Positions 21,674 to 32,334 of a stretch of 64,000 bases of DNA are shown in pieces. The position numbers and the translations under genes were made by a program. The stretch is from Haematobia irritans. Taxonomy: Eukaryota > Arthropoda > Insecta > Diptera > Muscidae. The stretch is from contig NC_134397.1 of the NCBI RefSeq assembly GCF_050003625.1, positions 145,513,526 through 145,577,525 on the forward strand. The letters run 5' to 3'. Positions within the stretch are counted from its first letter, which is position 1; every line of letters starts with the position of its first letter. A model generated the notes under the pieces. That model was not told where the DNA came from. It saw only the letters and a list, made by a program, of their open reading frames with translations, and ran no database searches.

Positions 21674-22891
21674 ACAGGTTGGCTGATAAGTCCCCGGTCT
21701 GACACATAAATGGCGTCGCTAGTATTAAATGCATATTATTTTTATATAGTACCAACCTTCAAATGATTCGTGTCAATTTGATGTCTGTAAGTCAATTAGA
21801 TTGTGAGATAGAGCAACTTTCGTTATTGTGAAAAATGGAAAAAAAGGAATTTCGTGTTTTGATAAAATACTGTTTTCTGAAGGGCAAAAATACGGCGGAA
21901 GCAAAAACTTGGCTTGATAATGAGTTTCCAGACTCTGCCCCAGGGAAATAAACAATAATTGATTGGTATGCAAAATTCAAGCGTGGTGAAATGAGCCCGA
22001 AGAAGGGTGAACGCAGTGGATGCCCGAAATAGGTGGTTACCGACGAAAACATCATAAAAATCCACAAAATGATTTTGAATGACCGTAAAATGAAGTTGAT
22101 CGAGATAGCAGAGGCCTTAAAGATATCAAAGGAACATGTTTGCCATATCATACATCAATATTTGGATATGCGGAAGCTCTGTGCAAAATGGGTGCCGCGC
22201 GAGCTCACATTTGACCAAAAACAACAACGTATTGATGATTCTGAGCGGTGTTTGCAGCTGTTAACTCGTAATACACCCGAGTTTTTCCGTCGATATGTGA
22301 CAATAGATGAAACACAGTCGGCTGAGTGGACATCGAACGGTGAACCGTCTCCGAAACGTGGAAAGACTTAAAAGTCCGCTGGCAAAGTAATGGCCTCTGT
22401 TTTTTGGGATGCGCATGGAATAATTTTTATCGATTATCTTGAGAAGGGAAAACCCATCAACAGTGACTATTATATGGCGTTATTGGAGCGTTTGAAGGTC
22501 GAAATTGCGGCAAAACGGCCCCATATGAAGAAGAAAAAAGTTTTGTTCCACCAAGACAACGCACCGTACTACAAGTCATTGATAACGATGGCAAAAATTC
22601 ATGAATTGGGCTTCGAATTGCTTCCCCACCCACCGTATTCTCCAGATCTGGCCCCCAGCGACTTTTTCTTTTTCTCAGACCTCAAAAGGATGCTCGCAGG
22701 GAAAAAATTTGGCTGCAATGAAGTGGTGATCGCCGAAACTGAGGCCTATTGTGAGGCAAAACCGAAGGTGTACTACCAAAATGGTATAAAAAAATTGGAA
22801 GGTCGTTATAATCGTTGTATCGCTCTTGAAGGGAACTATGTTGAATAATAAAAACGAATTTTTGTTAGGCCGGGGACTTATCAGCCAACCT
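21674..22891 (+). mobile_element. Himar1-like mariner transposon
   Basis: Left terminal repeat ACAGGTTGGCTGATAAGTCC starts at 21674 after TA. The right terminal repeat GGGGACTTATCAGCCAACC ends in CCAACCT at 22891, followed by TA, so the last two bases of the usual terminal repeat appear lost. At 1218 bp it is close to the full length of irritans-subfamily mariners (about 1.25-1.3 kb). Confidence 0.9.
21835..22848 (+). pseudogene. Mariner (irritans/Himar1-type) transposase, inactivated
   Basis: One frame runs from ATG (MEKKEFRVLIKYCFLKGKNT) to TAA at 22846-22848, interrupted by three in-frame stops: after DSAPGK (21949), after SGCPK (22030) and after KRGKT (22369). The N-terminal half has the paired helix-turn-helix (IAEALKISKEHVCHIIHQYL). 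The three catalytic Asp positions are visible, in VTIDET, FHQDNAP and [10 protein letters not shown] (D,D34,D signature). An in-frame loss of 11 codons directly after IDET removes the conserved WLHHY-type segment, leaving 338 codons where the family has 349. Reading is otherwise strikingly intact, so this is a fairly young dead copy. The name Himar1 comes from the horn fly Haematobia irritans; relatives occur in many insects. Confidence 0.92.
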
Positions 22892-23292
22892 TAGTTAAAT
22901 TTTATTAAATCTTACTTTTTTGTCTCAAAAATTTTAGTTCAATGACCGTATAGTTAGAGTGAGTATAAAGTTCAATGACCGTACACATAAGTTCAATATG
23001 AACTAAAGCAAAAGAAGATGTTCGTACGATTCCCAAAAATAGTAAGAATGAACTACCGTATGGTTAAAATGGTCATGATTTGGCGCCAATGATTTTCTTC
23101 TTTACTTTTAGTTCATTTTTTCTTCTATGATGTAATTTCGTAAACTCAAGTTAAAGTACACAACAGGGCATTAAAATTTCCTGGTTTTAAAAACGCTTTG
23201 TGGAAATCTCAAAATGTGGAGTAAAATTTAGTTCAATTTTCGTGCGAGATAGTTCATTCTTCCTATATATACAGTTCACTTTTTTTCGGTGT

Positions 23293-23406
23293 AATTCGAT
23301 TTTGGATGACAGTCTTTAGTAGGAATTTCTACGCAATTCATGGAGGAGGGTTCACATGTTAAGATTCGGCCTGGCCGAACATATATATGGCCGTATATAC
23401 TTGATT
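23293..23406 (-). mobile_element. R4 element head, minus orientation (right part of the split copy)
   Basis: The inverse of the R4 start: ATTCATGGAGGAGGGTTCAC (terminal CCCTCCACCATGG-like), TTCGGCCTGGCCGAA palindrome and ATATATGGCCGTATATACTT. Confidence 0.7.
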
Positions 23407-23450
23407 TAAATTTTAGTAGATATTTCTATACTCGAGTGACAACCATGGTT
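23407..23450 (+). repeat. R1-type boundary motif, isolated
   Basis: TTTTAGTAGATATTTCTATA, CTCGAGTGACAACCATGG resembles the TTGGTAGATT...GGCTCGAGTGGCAACC boundary of R1 arrays, here without 29-mers. Confidence 0.4.
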
Positions 23451-24784
23451 GAGCTCTCATCATAGTGCTTTAGAAGAAAGCTCATAATACTCGAATATTC
23501 TGGATATACTAACATGATTTGATAGGCACATAACCTTCCTAGGTTTGAGTACAAAGACTACCTTTGCTTCGTGGCAGGACTTTGGAATGTAGGTATTTTC
23601 GGTCATATATAGTCCGTGCTATAAAAGCAAAGCACAGCAAATTATTTGTTCATCTTTAATTCTAATTCTAAAAACACTAACATATATTAAGTCTTTCACG
23701 CTAACCAATCCGTTCCCACGTTCACTTCATCGTAAATTCTCGGTTTGTTTAAAAACTTAAACAATTGCTAATCCTAAATCAAACAACTATAATTACTTAC
23801 AAAACCAACATCATTATTACCCTTAGCCACTGATCCACTGATGGCAATTATTTGTCAATCCTTATCATTTTTACTAAATACTTTGCCTGTTAATCATTTC
23901 GAAAAATATTGAATTTCAATTATAGTCCTTTTGCGAATTTTTGGTATTCGAGGTCCCACTCCCCTTCAATTAATGTACCAAATTACCATCATAACTATCA
24001 ATGGTCATGATTGTTATCAAAGTAAACGGCAACAAAAAGCTAATGCCACGTGCCATTTATTCTCAGCGCCAATGATAGGTAGCTCTACTGAGTGTTTATC
24101 TCATTCAGGGATTATAATCAACCGCACAATGGCCAATCCTATCGGGAACATATTGTCGACATCACTTACCAAAGTAGTGTTGAAAAGGGGTGTGCCAATG
24201 TGAGTGTGTGTGTGATGACTGTTGCACAATTTCATTATCTCTTAATCATCTTTCAATGGTTTTACGGTATCCCGCAGTCCTTTGGGAATTTTATTGAAAT
24301 TTTGTGGCAAAGAAAAAAGGACCTCCCGTAAGTATGTGAATGCCTTATCAACAGGTTTGTATTTCGTGTAAGTAGATGAGCAATGACAAGTACTGGGCAG
24401 ACAGAGAGTGGTGATTTTATCACTGTTTGAGTACACTGAAGTGTGGGAACCTTTTGTGGTTCGAGGATATTTTATGAATATCCTTTACAAGTTAAATTCA
24501 CTTGTGTACTTGTAGTTGCAATATTGAATGAAAAACCAGTTTATCTTGTGAATTTATGATTTGAAGGTACTTGATTTTTAATTGAAAATATCAAATTACC
24601 CAAATCCGTTCTTTGTGAATTTGTTTTCAGTAGTTTTCTCAGTAATATTTGACGATTTTTTTGAAAGTAACATAAATACAAATGAATTGATACTATTATA
24701 TTTGGTAAGGTTGGTCATTGGCAATACTCCCATTACCAATATGGATTTTGTTTCCACTACCAAAGAGAATTGACAATTCTTGGG
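23451..24784. other. Non-repetitive-looking DNA, no gene recognised
   Basis: A TATAAAAGCAAAGCACAGC at ~23620 resembles a core promoter, but no ORF follows it. Open frames at 23931-24203 and 24582-24773 resemble nothing known. Possibly a decayed LTR or unique DNA. Confidence 0.3.
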
Positions 24785-25030
24785 ATCACGGTTGCCACTC
24801 AAGCCCAAAATTTGGAGAAAAATTTACCAAAAACTACTAAACAAAAAAATTTTATTTTGCAAACAAAATATTATTTCTATAAAAAATTTTATCAAAATGT
24901 TATTTCTATAGAACATTTTGTCAAAATTTTATTTCTATAGATAATTTTGGCAAAATTTTATTTCTATAGAAAATTTGGCTAAAAAATTTATTTCTATAGA
25001 AAATTTTGTCGAAATTTTATTTCTGTTGAT
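24785..25030 (-). repeat. R1 29-bp array, minus orientation, with boundary
   Basis: It starts with the inverted boundary GGTTGCCACTCAAGCCCAAA, then TTACCAAAAACTACT, then about six 29-mers read as TTTTATTTCTATAG...AAATTTTGTCAAAA. Interrupted at 25030 by R8. Confidence 0.85.
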
Positions 25031-25388
25031 TTTTTTGATTTCAGCTTAAAACCATGCGTTGACTAAACTACAAGTGTAGCTTAACCAACAGAGGAAAATA
25101 ATGTTTGTCAAATTTATTTGGGCAAAGCCCTATAGACAGCAAGATGGTTGGATGGACGCACGTTTCGGAATTACCACATTCCTCATCAGCATCCTCTACT
25201 TGCAGCAAAACTATCAACCAATTATCAGAATAAATTCAGGCAGTTCACTAAACCCAAAAGTAATCCACACTTGAACCTTCCGAAAAAAGGTTTTACATGA
25301 TAGCCGGCCAACTGCACTGAAATCGATGATTTGACTTTGGCAAAGGAAAAGAGATATGTTTGTACGAATTTATTTCGATATAAGCCGA
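25031..25388 (+). mobile_element. R8 foldback-type element, third copy, with inverted interior
   Basis: The left arm (TTTCAGCTTAAAACCATGCG...CAACAGAGGAAAA) and following 200 bp match 12690-12960. From about 25318 the sequence AAATCGATGATTTGAC...GGAAAAGAGATATGTTTGT is the inverse of 12970-13035 (ACAAACATATCTCTTTTCC). The interior is therefore flipped relative to the 13-kb copy. No right arm is present. Confidence 0.75.
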
Positions 25389-25705
25389 AAATTTCATTGC
25401 TATAGAAAATTTTGTCAAAATTTTACTTCTATAGAAAATTTTGTCAAAATTTTACTTCTATAGAAAATTTTGTCAAAACTTTATTTCTAGAGAAAATTTT
25501 GTCAAAAATTTATTTCTATAGAAAATTTTGTCAAAATTTTATTTCTATAGAAAATATTGTCAAAGTTTTATATCTATAGACAATTTTATCAAAATTTTAT
25601 TTCTATAGAACGTTTTGTTAAAAAATTTACTTCTATAGAAAATTTTCTCAAAATTTTATTTTTATAGAAAATGTTGTCATAATTTTACTTCTATAGAATT
25701 TTTTT
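25386..25705 (-). repeat. R1 29-bp array, minus orientation
   Basis: About eleven units of TTTTATTTCTATAG, AAAATTTTGTCAAAA with an ACTTCTATAG subvariant. Continues the array split by R8. Confidence 0.9.
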
Positions 25706-25754
25706 TTTTACGGCACGTAATATCAGTATTCGTCTTTAAACAATCGTAAACCAC

Positions 25755-26423
25755 CCTATCCCTACACTGAAAAATATTGTCGTGACGCCAAAGATTTCAT
25801 GTGTTTAAAATACGAATGCAAATTTAGCTTAGCATCCCAGCAAAAAAATTAGGAAGCACTTCTAACGGCACAACTTTAAAAGCACTTCCAAAAATGTCCT
25901 TCCAAAGATGTTCTTTATTTTAACTACTCAGGAAGTTCTTTAAATTAATTTTTTTTATAACTCGCTTTTTTCATACTTTTAAAGGGCAATTTTAACATTT
26001 TTTGTTTCAAATATTTAAAAAACAGGGTAAGGATTAATAAAATGATATACATTATTTAAATTTTGTCGAAAAAATTTCTAAATTCATTCTAGAAAAATTG
26101 CGAAATTTTGAACTTAAATATTGGTATCTTAACATGAAAGAAAATTTTGTTTGACTAAGGTCAACCTGACTTTAGTAATTCTTCAAAATTAATGAAATGG
26201 TCTTTTAATTTGTTGACTTTTGGTATCTTGACTACAAAGTAAAAAAACATTCAAAGCATTTTTACTTGAAGCATAGCATAATCTCTACTTTGAATCGAAT
26301 GTGAATTTGGAAATTTAAGCTGTCGCTAATATATTTTAAAGGACTTTGATAGCACATGAATGAAAAATTAAAAAAAAAAACGAATAATGCCTAGAATCAA
26401 GTACGTAAAACTCAAATTTAAAC
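25755..26423 (+). other. AT-rich repeat H (GGAAGCACTTCC type), decayed
   Basis: It begins CACTGAAAAATATTGTCGTG and contains AAGCACTTCCAAAAATGTCC, AAAGATGTTCTTTATTTTAAC and ATTGGTATCTTAACATGAAAG. Related pieces lie at 34806-35022, 35689-36180 (inverted), 42090-42120 (inverted) and 44155-44325 (inverted). It is non-coding and probably transposon-derived. Confidence 0.45.
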
Positions 26424-27824
26424 AAGTATATATGGCCGTAAGTTCGGCCAGGCCGAATCTTATGTACCCTCCACCATGGATTGCGTAGAAACTTCTTCTA
26501 AACACTGCCATCCACAATCGAATTACTTAAGTTGCGGTAACGCTTGCCGATGGCAAGGTATCTTAAAACCTCATAACACCATCTTCTAAATTGTATGTAA
26601 GTCCATACGTGGTATATATTAAATCAAAAAAGATCGATCCAATACGTATATAATTCAGTTTGACAAAGTAGACATAAAATTTTGACAAAATTTTCTACAG
26701 AAATAAAATTTTAACAAAGTTTTCTATAGAAATAAAATTTTCACAAAATTTTCTATAGAAACAAACTTTTGACAAAATATAGAAATAATAATAAATATAG
26801 AAATAAAATCTTGGTAGATTATTTTTGGCTCGAGTGGCAACCATGATTATGAACCGAATAAAATTTGAACAAAATTTTCTATAGAAATAAAATTTTGACA
26901 ATGATGAAAATTTTATTATGAACCGAATAAAATTTTAGCAAAATTTTCTCTAGAAACAAAATTTTGACAAAATTTTCTATAGAAATAAAATTTTGGTAGA
27001 CTATTTTTGGCTCTAGTGGCAACCATGATTATGAACCGATATGGACTAATTTTTAATATGTACCAAATCATGTACCAAATTTTAGGCGGATCGGATGAAA
27101 TTTGCTTCTCTTTGAGGCTCCGCAACCCAAATCTGGGGATCGGTTTATATGGGCGGCTAATGGGGGCTATATATAATTATGGACCGATATGGACCAATTT
27201 TTGCATGGTTGTTAGAGACCATATACAAACATCATGTACCAAATTTCAGCCGGATCGGATGAAATTTTCTTCTCTTTGAGGCTCCGCAAGCAAAATCTGG
27301 GGATCGGTTTATATGGGGGCTATATATAATTATGGACCGATGTGGACCAATTTTTGCATGGACCAACACCATGTACCAAATTTCAGCCGGATCGGATGAA
27401 ATTTGCTTCTCTTTTAGGTTCCGCAAGCCAAATCTGGGGATCGGTTTATATGGGGGCTATATATAATTATGGACCGATGTGGACCAATTTTTGCATGGAC
27501 CAACACCATGTACCAAATTTCAGCCGGATCGGATGAAATATGCTTCTGTTAGAGGCTCCATAAGCCAAACCTGAGGGTCCCTTTATATGGGGGCTATACG
27601 TAAAAGTGGACCGATATGGCCCATTTTCAATACCATCCCACCTAAATCGATAGCAACTACTTGTGCCAAGTTTCAAGTCGATAGCGTGTTTCGTTCGGAA
27701 GTTAGCGTGATTTCAACAGACGGACGGACGGACGGACATGCTTAGATCGGCTCAGAATTTCACCACGACCCAGAATATATATACTTTATGGGGTCTTAGA
27801 GCAATATTTCGATGTGTTACAAAC
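26424..27824 (+). mobile_element. R4 element (modular), interrupted by R1
   Basis: The head is AAGTATATATGGCCGTAAGT, then the palindrome TTCGGCCAGGCCGAA, then GTACCCTCCACCATGG. The body has four modules of about 140-160 bp, each with GGGGATCGGTTTATATGGG, GACCGATATGGACC and TTTCAGCCGGATCGGATGAAA. The 3' part has CAACAGACGGACGGACGGAC, ATTTCACCACGACCCAG, ACTTTATGGGGTCTTAGAG and TTTCGATGTGTTAC. The terminal GGTGGAGGGTATA is missing. There is no ORF of significance. Confidence 0.75.
26655..27025 (+). repeat. R1 29-mers with boundary motif, duplicated, inside R4
   Basis: Two short runs of 29-mers each end in a boundary. The first is TTGGTAGATTATTTTTGGCT, CGAGTGGCAACCATGATTATGAACCG (26812-26855), the second TTGGTAGACTATTTTTGGCT (26991-27025). 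R4 sequence resumes at the TTATGAACCGATATGG point, so an R1 element was inserted into R4 and then partly duplicated. Confidence 0.75.
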
Positions 27825-28265
27825 GTCGAAATTTTCGTCAATTTTCATCCGACCCGATTAAAATCCACACTAAAATTGGTAAATATCGTTCGAAGATTAC
27901 CAATATCTCTTATGAAAAATTATTCCACAGATTTTATTTCCTTAGCCTTCTGCATTGAAAAAAATATTTGCGTGATATTAAAAATTTCTCAACCTAAATT
28001 TTAGGATGCACTATTTACAAAATTGTCAGGACAAATGTCATTAAAATAATGACATTTTAATTAATTAAATTTATAATCTTTGCTTCAAAAATGTTTTTCA
28101 TTAAATTTAGGACACGAATTTTGTAAATTTGCGTCTCTCCGTTAAAGTCGCATGTCTTTGAACAAAGGCAAATTTTCCTTAAAGTAAAAAAACACATTTT
28201 AATTTAAAGCAATCGTCCTTCAATTAACGGAATCTTTAGATTCAAGATAAAAACGCTTCAAATAT
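27825..28265. other. AT-rich DNA, no gene
   Basis: No coding signal. Words such as ATTGAAAAAAATATTTGCGTGA and GGACACGAATTTTGTAAATT suggest an old transposon into which R3 (28266) was inserted. Confidence 0.3.
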
Positions 28266-28533
28266 ACACAGAAAAAGTATCACGAAAATTCTTCCAATTA
28301 AAATTTTAATTGAGTTTTGAAAAATATTCAATTAAAAATTTAATTGATTCAACAAATTTTTTAATTGAAACAAAAGTCAATCACAAAAATTAATAGTATG
28401 AATCAATTTTATGAATGGATCAATTCATTTGTTAATAGATACTATCATTTCTGTGATTGAAGACATTTCATTACAAAAAATTATTGGATCAATTAATTTC
28501 ATGATTGAATCAGATTTATTTTGAGTGTGTATG
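28266..28533. mobile_element. R3 element, short copy
   Basis: The right end matches the R3 terminus (GTGATTGAAGACATTTCATT, TTCATGATTGAATCAGA, GTGTGTAT). The left end is diverged (TACACAGAAAAAGTATCACG). The interior has AATTTTTTAATTGAAACAAA. Confidence 0.6.
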
Positions 28534-28924
28534 CTAATACTTATTTTGAGGATTTATCATCTTTGGTTTAAATTTTTTTTGGAATTAGGTAAACATTTTT
28601 TACTTTGAAGTATCCGTTATAATTTGAATTTTTAAACTGGCATTTGTTTCTACGTGAATAGCTTTATTAATATATCGCGAAAAAAGAATGAATTTCGATA
28701 AATGAGATCTGAATCCTAATTTTACTTTTATTGATCCTAGATTTAAGGCCAGATAGGTCGCTAAAAAAGTCTTTATTTTAAAGAAGCCGCATCTTCGGCT
28801 CGGAATCAATACCAAATTCCTTAAGGTTAAGGTCAATATCTTTGGATCCAAGTAAAGTTTTTTTATTTTGTTTTATTTTTAAAAATTTATAAGAAAATTT
28901 CCCGAGCCCAATAAATTTTCCTTT
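28534..28924. other. AT-rich DNA, no gene
   Basis: Contains GGCTCGGAATCAATACCAAATTCC. Its inverse occurs at 35725-35750 and a variant at 45460, so it is part of a dispersed repeat. Confidence 0.3.
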
Positions 28925-29379
28925 AAAGGAAAATTTAAATGGTAATGGTTTAAAATGGTAAAGATCTGGCGCTTAAGATTTTTTCTTTATTTTTAGTTCA
29001 TTTTTGTTTTTCGAGAAGGATGCATTTCGTAAATGGTAGTTAAAAATCCAAATATGTCAGAAAATTTTCGTTAATGCAGCTATTCTCAAAATTTGGAATA
29101 TAGTTCAGAATTTCATAAAATTTTTACATTTTACAACAAATGCACCCACATTGAACTTCGTATGGAGCTAAAAATCATGCAATTTTGAACTTCAATTTTT
29201 TTCTTCAAACTACAAAATTTACTTTATCAAGCGAAAAAAAATAATTATGTCTAATAAATTTTCTTGAATTTGCCGAAAAATATTTACTTATTTTTGTGAT
29301 ATCGGTTTGTTTGTAATACAGTTTGGATACATTTTTCTAAAATTAACCAAAATGTTATTTCCTGTTGGATTCACTGTTT
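28925..29379 (+). mobile_element. R2/R2b-type element, right terminus invaded by R5
   Basis: R2 body markers (GAACTTCGTATGGAGCTAAAAA, TTCTTCAAACTACAAAATTTAC, TTGTGATATCGGTTTG) run into GTTGGATTCACTGTTTTTT. At this point the R5 hairpin begins instead of the rest of the terminus. Confidence 0.55.
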
Positions 29380-31042
29380 TTTATACCCTGCGCCACACTG
29401 TGGAACTGAGTATTATAAGTTAGTGCATACCCACCCAGAAGGAGACGAGATAGACACATGGTGTCTTTGGCAATAACGCTCAGAGTGGGTCCCTGAGTCG
29501 ATCTAGCCATGTCCGTCCGTTCGTCTGTCTGTGAACAAATTTTTGTGATCAAAGTCTAGGTCGTCTGTTTTGGGTCAGAATAGAACCCGATAGATTTTGG
29601 AAGAAATCAGTTCAGATTTAGATATAGCTCCCATATATATCTTTCGCCCGATATGCACTTATATGGGCCGAGAAGCCAGGGTTTTACCCTGATTTGCTTG
29701 AAATTTTGCACAAGGGGAACAATTAGTACTATATCAAGTGCGTCAAATTTGATTTAAATCGGTTCAGATTTAGATATAGCACCCATATATATCATTCGCC
29801 TGATATGGAGTAATATGGCCCCAGAAGCCAGAGTTTTACCCCAATTTGGTTGAAATTTTGCACAAGGAGAACAATTAGTATTGTAGTCAAGTCAAATTTG
29901 ATTCAAATCGGTTCAGATTTAGATATAGCTCCCACATATTTGCACTGGGAGTACAATTAGTAGTGTAGTCAACTGTGGTAAATTTTATTGAAATCGGTTT
30001 AGATTTAGATATAGCTCCCATATATATCTTTCGCTCGATTTGCACTAATGAGACCACAGAGGCCAAAGTTGTACTCTGATTTACGTGAAATTTTGCAGAG
30101 GGAGTAGAATTAACATTCTAACTACGCTTGCTGAATTTGGTTTAAATCGTTTCAGATTTAGATATAGCTCCCATATATATCTTTCGACCGATTTAGACTC
30201 ATATACCCACAGACACCAAAATTTATACCCGAATTACTTGAAACTTTGCACAGGGAGTAGAATTAAGGTTCTGGATATGCCAGCCAATTTTCGTTGAAAT
30301 CGGTTCAGATTTAGATACAGCTCCCATATATATCTTTCGCCCGATATGCACTTATATGGTCCCAGAAGCCAGAGTTTTACCCTAATTCGCTTGAAATTTT
30401 GCACTAGGAGTACAATTAGTAGTGTGGACAAGTGTGCTAAATTTTGTTGAAATCGGTTCAGATTTAGATATAGCTCCCATATATCTTTAGCCTGATTTTC
30501 GTCATATGACCACATAGGTCAAAATTGTAATCCGATTTACGTGAAAGTTTGCACAGAGAGTAGAATTAACATAGTACCTATGCATGGTTGAAATCGGTTC
30601 AGATTTCGATGTAGCTTCCATATATATGTTTTTCCGATTTGGGCAAAAATACCCACATTTTCCTTTTAAAATCGCCACTGCTAAGTCGAAAACTTGTAAA
30701 AATTATTTCGATTTGCCCGTACTTCTAATACATATCTATCAACCGATAAATCATAAATACACTTTCGCGAAGTAGCCTAAAAATTGGTTCAGATTTAAAT
30801 GTTTCACATATTTTTTTACTAACATTGCGTTCCACCCCAGGGCATAAACCGACTTAAATTAAAAGTTTATAAATTTTGTAGAACTCTAATAAATTTTGTC
30901 CAGATCAGGTCAGATTTAAACATATATATGGAAACATAACCCTTTATATATAGCACCCAACACATTGGACGGATTTGATATGCTATCGAAAATGTGGATC
31001 TACAAAGAGGTGCAGGATATAATATAGTCGGCCCCGCCGACT
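29380..31042 (-). mobile_element. R5 element (modular), full-length-looking, minus orientation
   Basis: Read on the minus strand it starts with AGTCGGCGGGGCCGACTATA (GC-rich palindrome) and TTATATCCTGCACCTC. It then has about eight modules of ~150 bp, each with GGAGCTATATCTAAATCTG, AACCGATTT, GTGCAAAATTTCA and AACTCTGGCTTCTGG. GACAGACGAACGGACGGACA and the terminal ATACTCAGTTCCACAGTGTG...GGGTAT hairpin follow. No protein is encoded. Confidence 0.75.
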
Positions 31043-31191
31043 TTAGACTTTGTATGCATATCAGTACATAAATATATAGTTCCCATATACATATATTAAC
31101 ATTAACTGCTTGCTTCTCGATGCGTTACAATCTGAATGGCAAACTTATTACACCCCCATCATACAAAAAAAAAAACAATTTTATGGAAAAA

Positions 31192-32334
31192 AAGTCGGGC
31201 GGGGCCGACTATATTATACCCTTCACCCCTATGTAGGCCAAAATTTGTGTTACCATCTCAACTACTTCACATTTGCTGGAAGCTATAAAAAGGAGACAAT
31301 TTTTTTACTTCTAAAAAATCTCTAGAATTAAAATTTAAATCGGCTAACGCTATAAATTTGTGCGGCAAAACCCTGGATTTTGAGGCCATATAAGTTCAAA
31401 TCGGACGAAAGATATATATAGAAGCTATATCTAAATCTGAATCGATTTTGACCATATTTGGCACATACAATAATATCGTTAAAAGTACCGCTTGTGCAAA
31501 ATTTGAAGTAAGTCAGGGCAAAACTCTGGCTTTTGAGACCATAAAAGTCCAAATCGGGAGAAAGATATATATCTGAGCTATATCTAAATCTGAACCGATT
31601 TTAACAAAATTTGACACACTTAACGATACTATTAAACGTACCCATTGTGCAAAATTTGAAGCAAATCACGGCAAAACTCTGGCTTTTGTGGCCATATAAG
31701 TTCAAATCGGACGAAAGATATATATGGGAGCTATATCTAAATTTGAACCGATTTCAATCAAATTTACCAAGCATTGGTAGAATGTCAATTCTACCCTCTG
31801 TGCAAAATTTCACGAAGATCGGTAGTAAACTTTGGCCTCTGTGGTCATATGAGTCTAAATCGGACGAAAGACATATATGGGAGCTATATCTAAATCTGAA
31901 CCGATTTGGCTGATATTTTGCAAGATTTTCGAGATTCGTTAAATATTTGGATGTACGGTATTTCAAGAAAATCGGTTGATAAATACGCTAACTATGACCA
32001 AATCGGGGATATATATATACGGCAGCTATATCTAAATCTGAACCGATTTTTTCCAAAACCAATAGCGATTTTCTCTGTCCCAAGAAACGGCCCTATACCA
32101 AATTTGAGGGCGATCGGACTTAAATTGCGAGCTGTACTTTGTGCACAAAATTACATATACAGACAGAGGAACGGACAGACAGCCAGACAGACGGACATCG
32201 CTAAATCGACTCAGAATTTAATTCTAAGCCGATCGGTATACTAAAAGATGGGTCTATGACCACTATTTCTTAGCGTTACATACAAATGCACAAACTTATT
32301 ATACCCTGTACCACAGTAGTGGTGAAGGGTATAA
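31192..32334 (+). mobile_element. R5 element (modular), plus orientation
   Basis: The head is AGTCGGGCGGGGCCGACTAT, then ATTATACCCTTCACCCC. Six modules with AGATATATATGGGAGCTATA and CTAAATCTGAACCGATTT follow, then CAGACAGACGGACATCGCTA, AATCGACTCAGAATTTAATT and the terminal TATACCCTGTACCACAGTAG...GGTGAAGGGTATAA. TTATACCCTTCACC at the head and GGTGAAGGGTATAA at the tail are exact inverses. It lies head to head with the previous R5. Confidence 0.8.

Larger units (their letters stand above)
21599..23292. mobile_element. R2b element carrying a nested Himar1-like mariner
   Basis: Ends are GCACAGAAAAAAATTTTAGT on the left and AGTTCACTTTTTTTCGGTG on the right, roughly inverse of each other. Repeated TAGTTCA/TGAACTA words lie between (GTTCAATGACCGTA twice, near 22939 and 22971). 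The body resembles 28925-29100 and, inverted, 32335-32460. It has no coding capacity of its own. Confidence 0.6.

Noticed and set aside
23600..23660. TATAAAAGC core promoter
   Set aside because: No initiator-linked ORF, splice donor or repeat terminus downstream could be identified.
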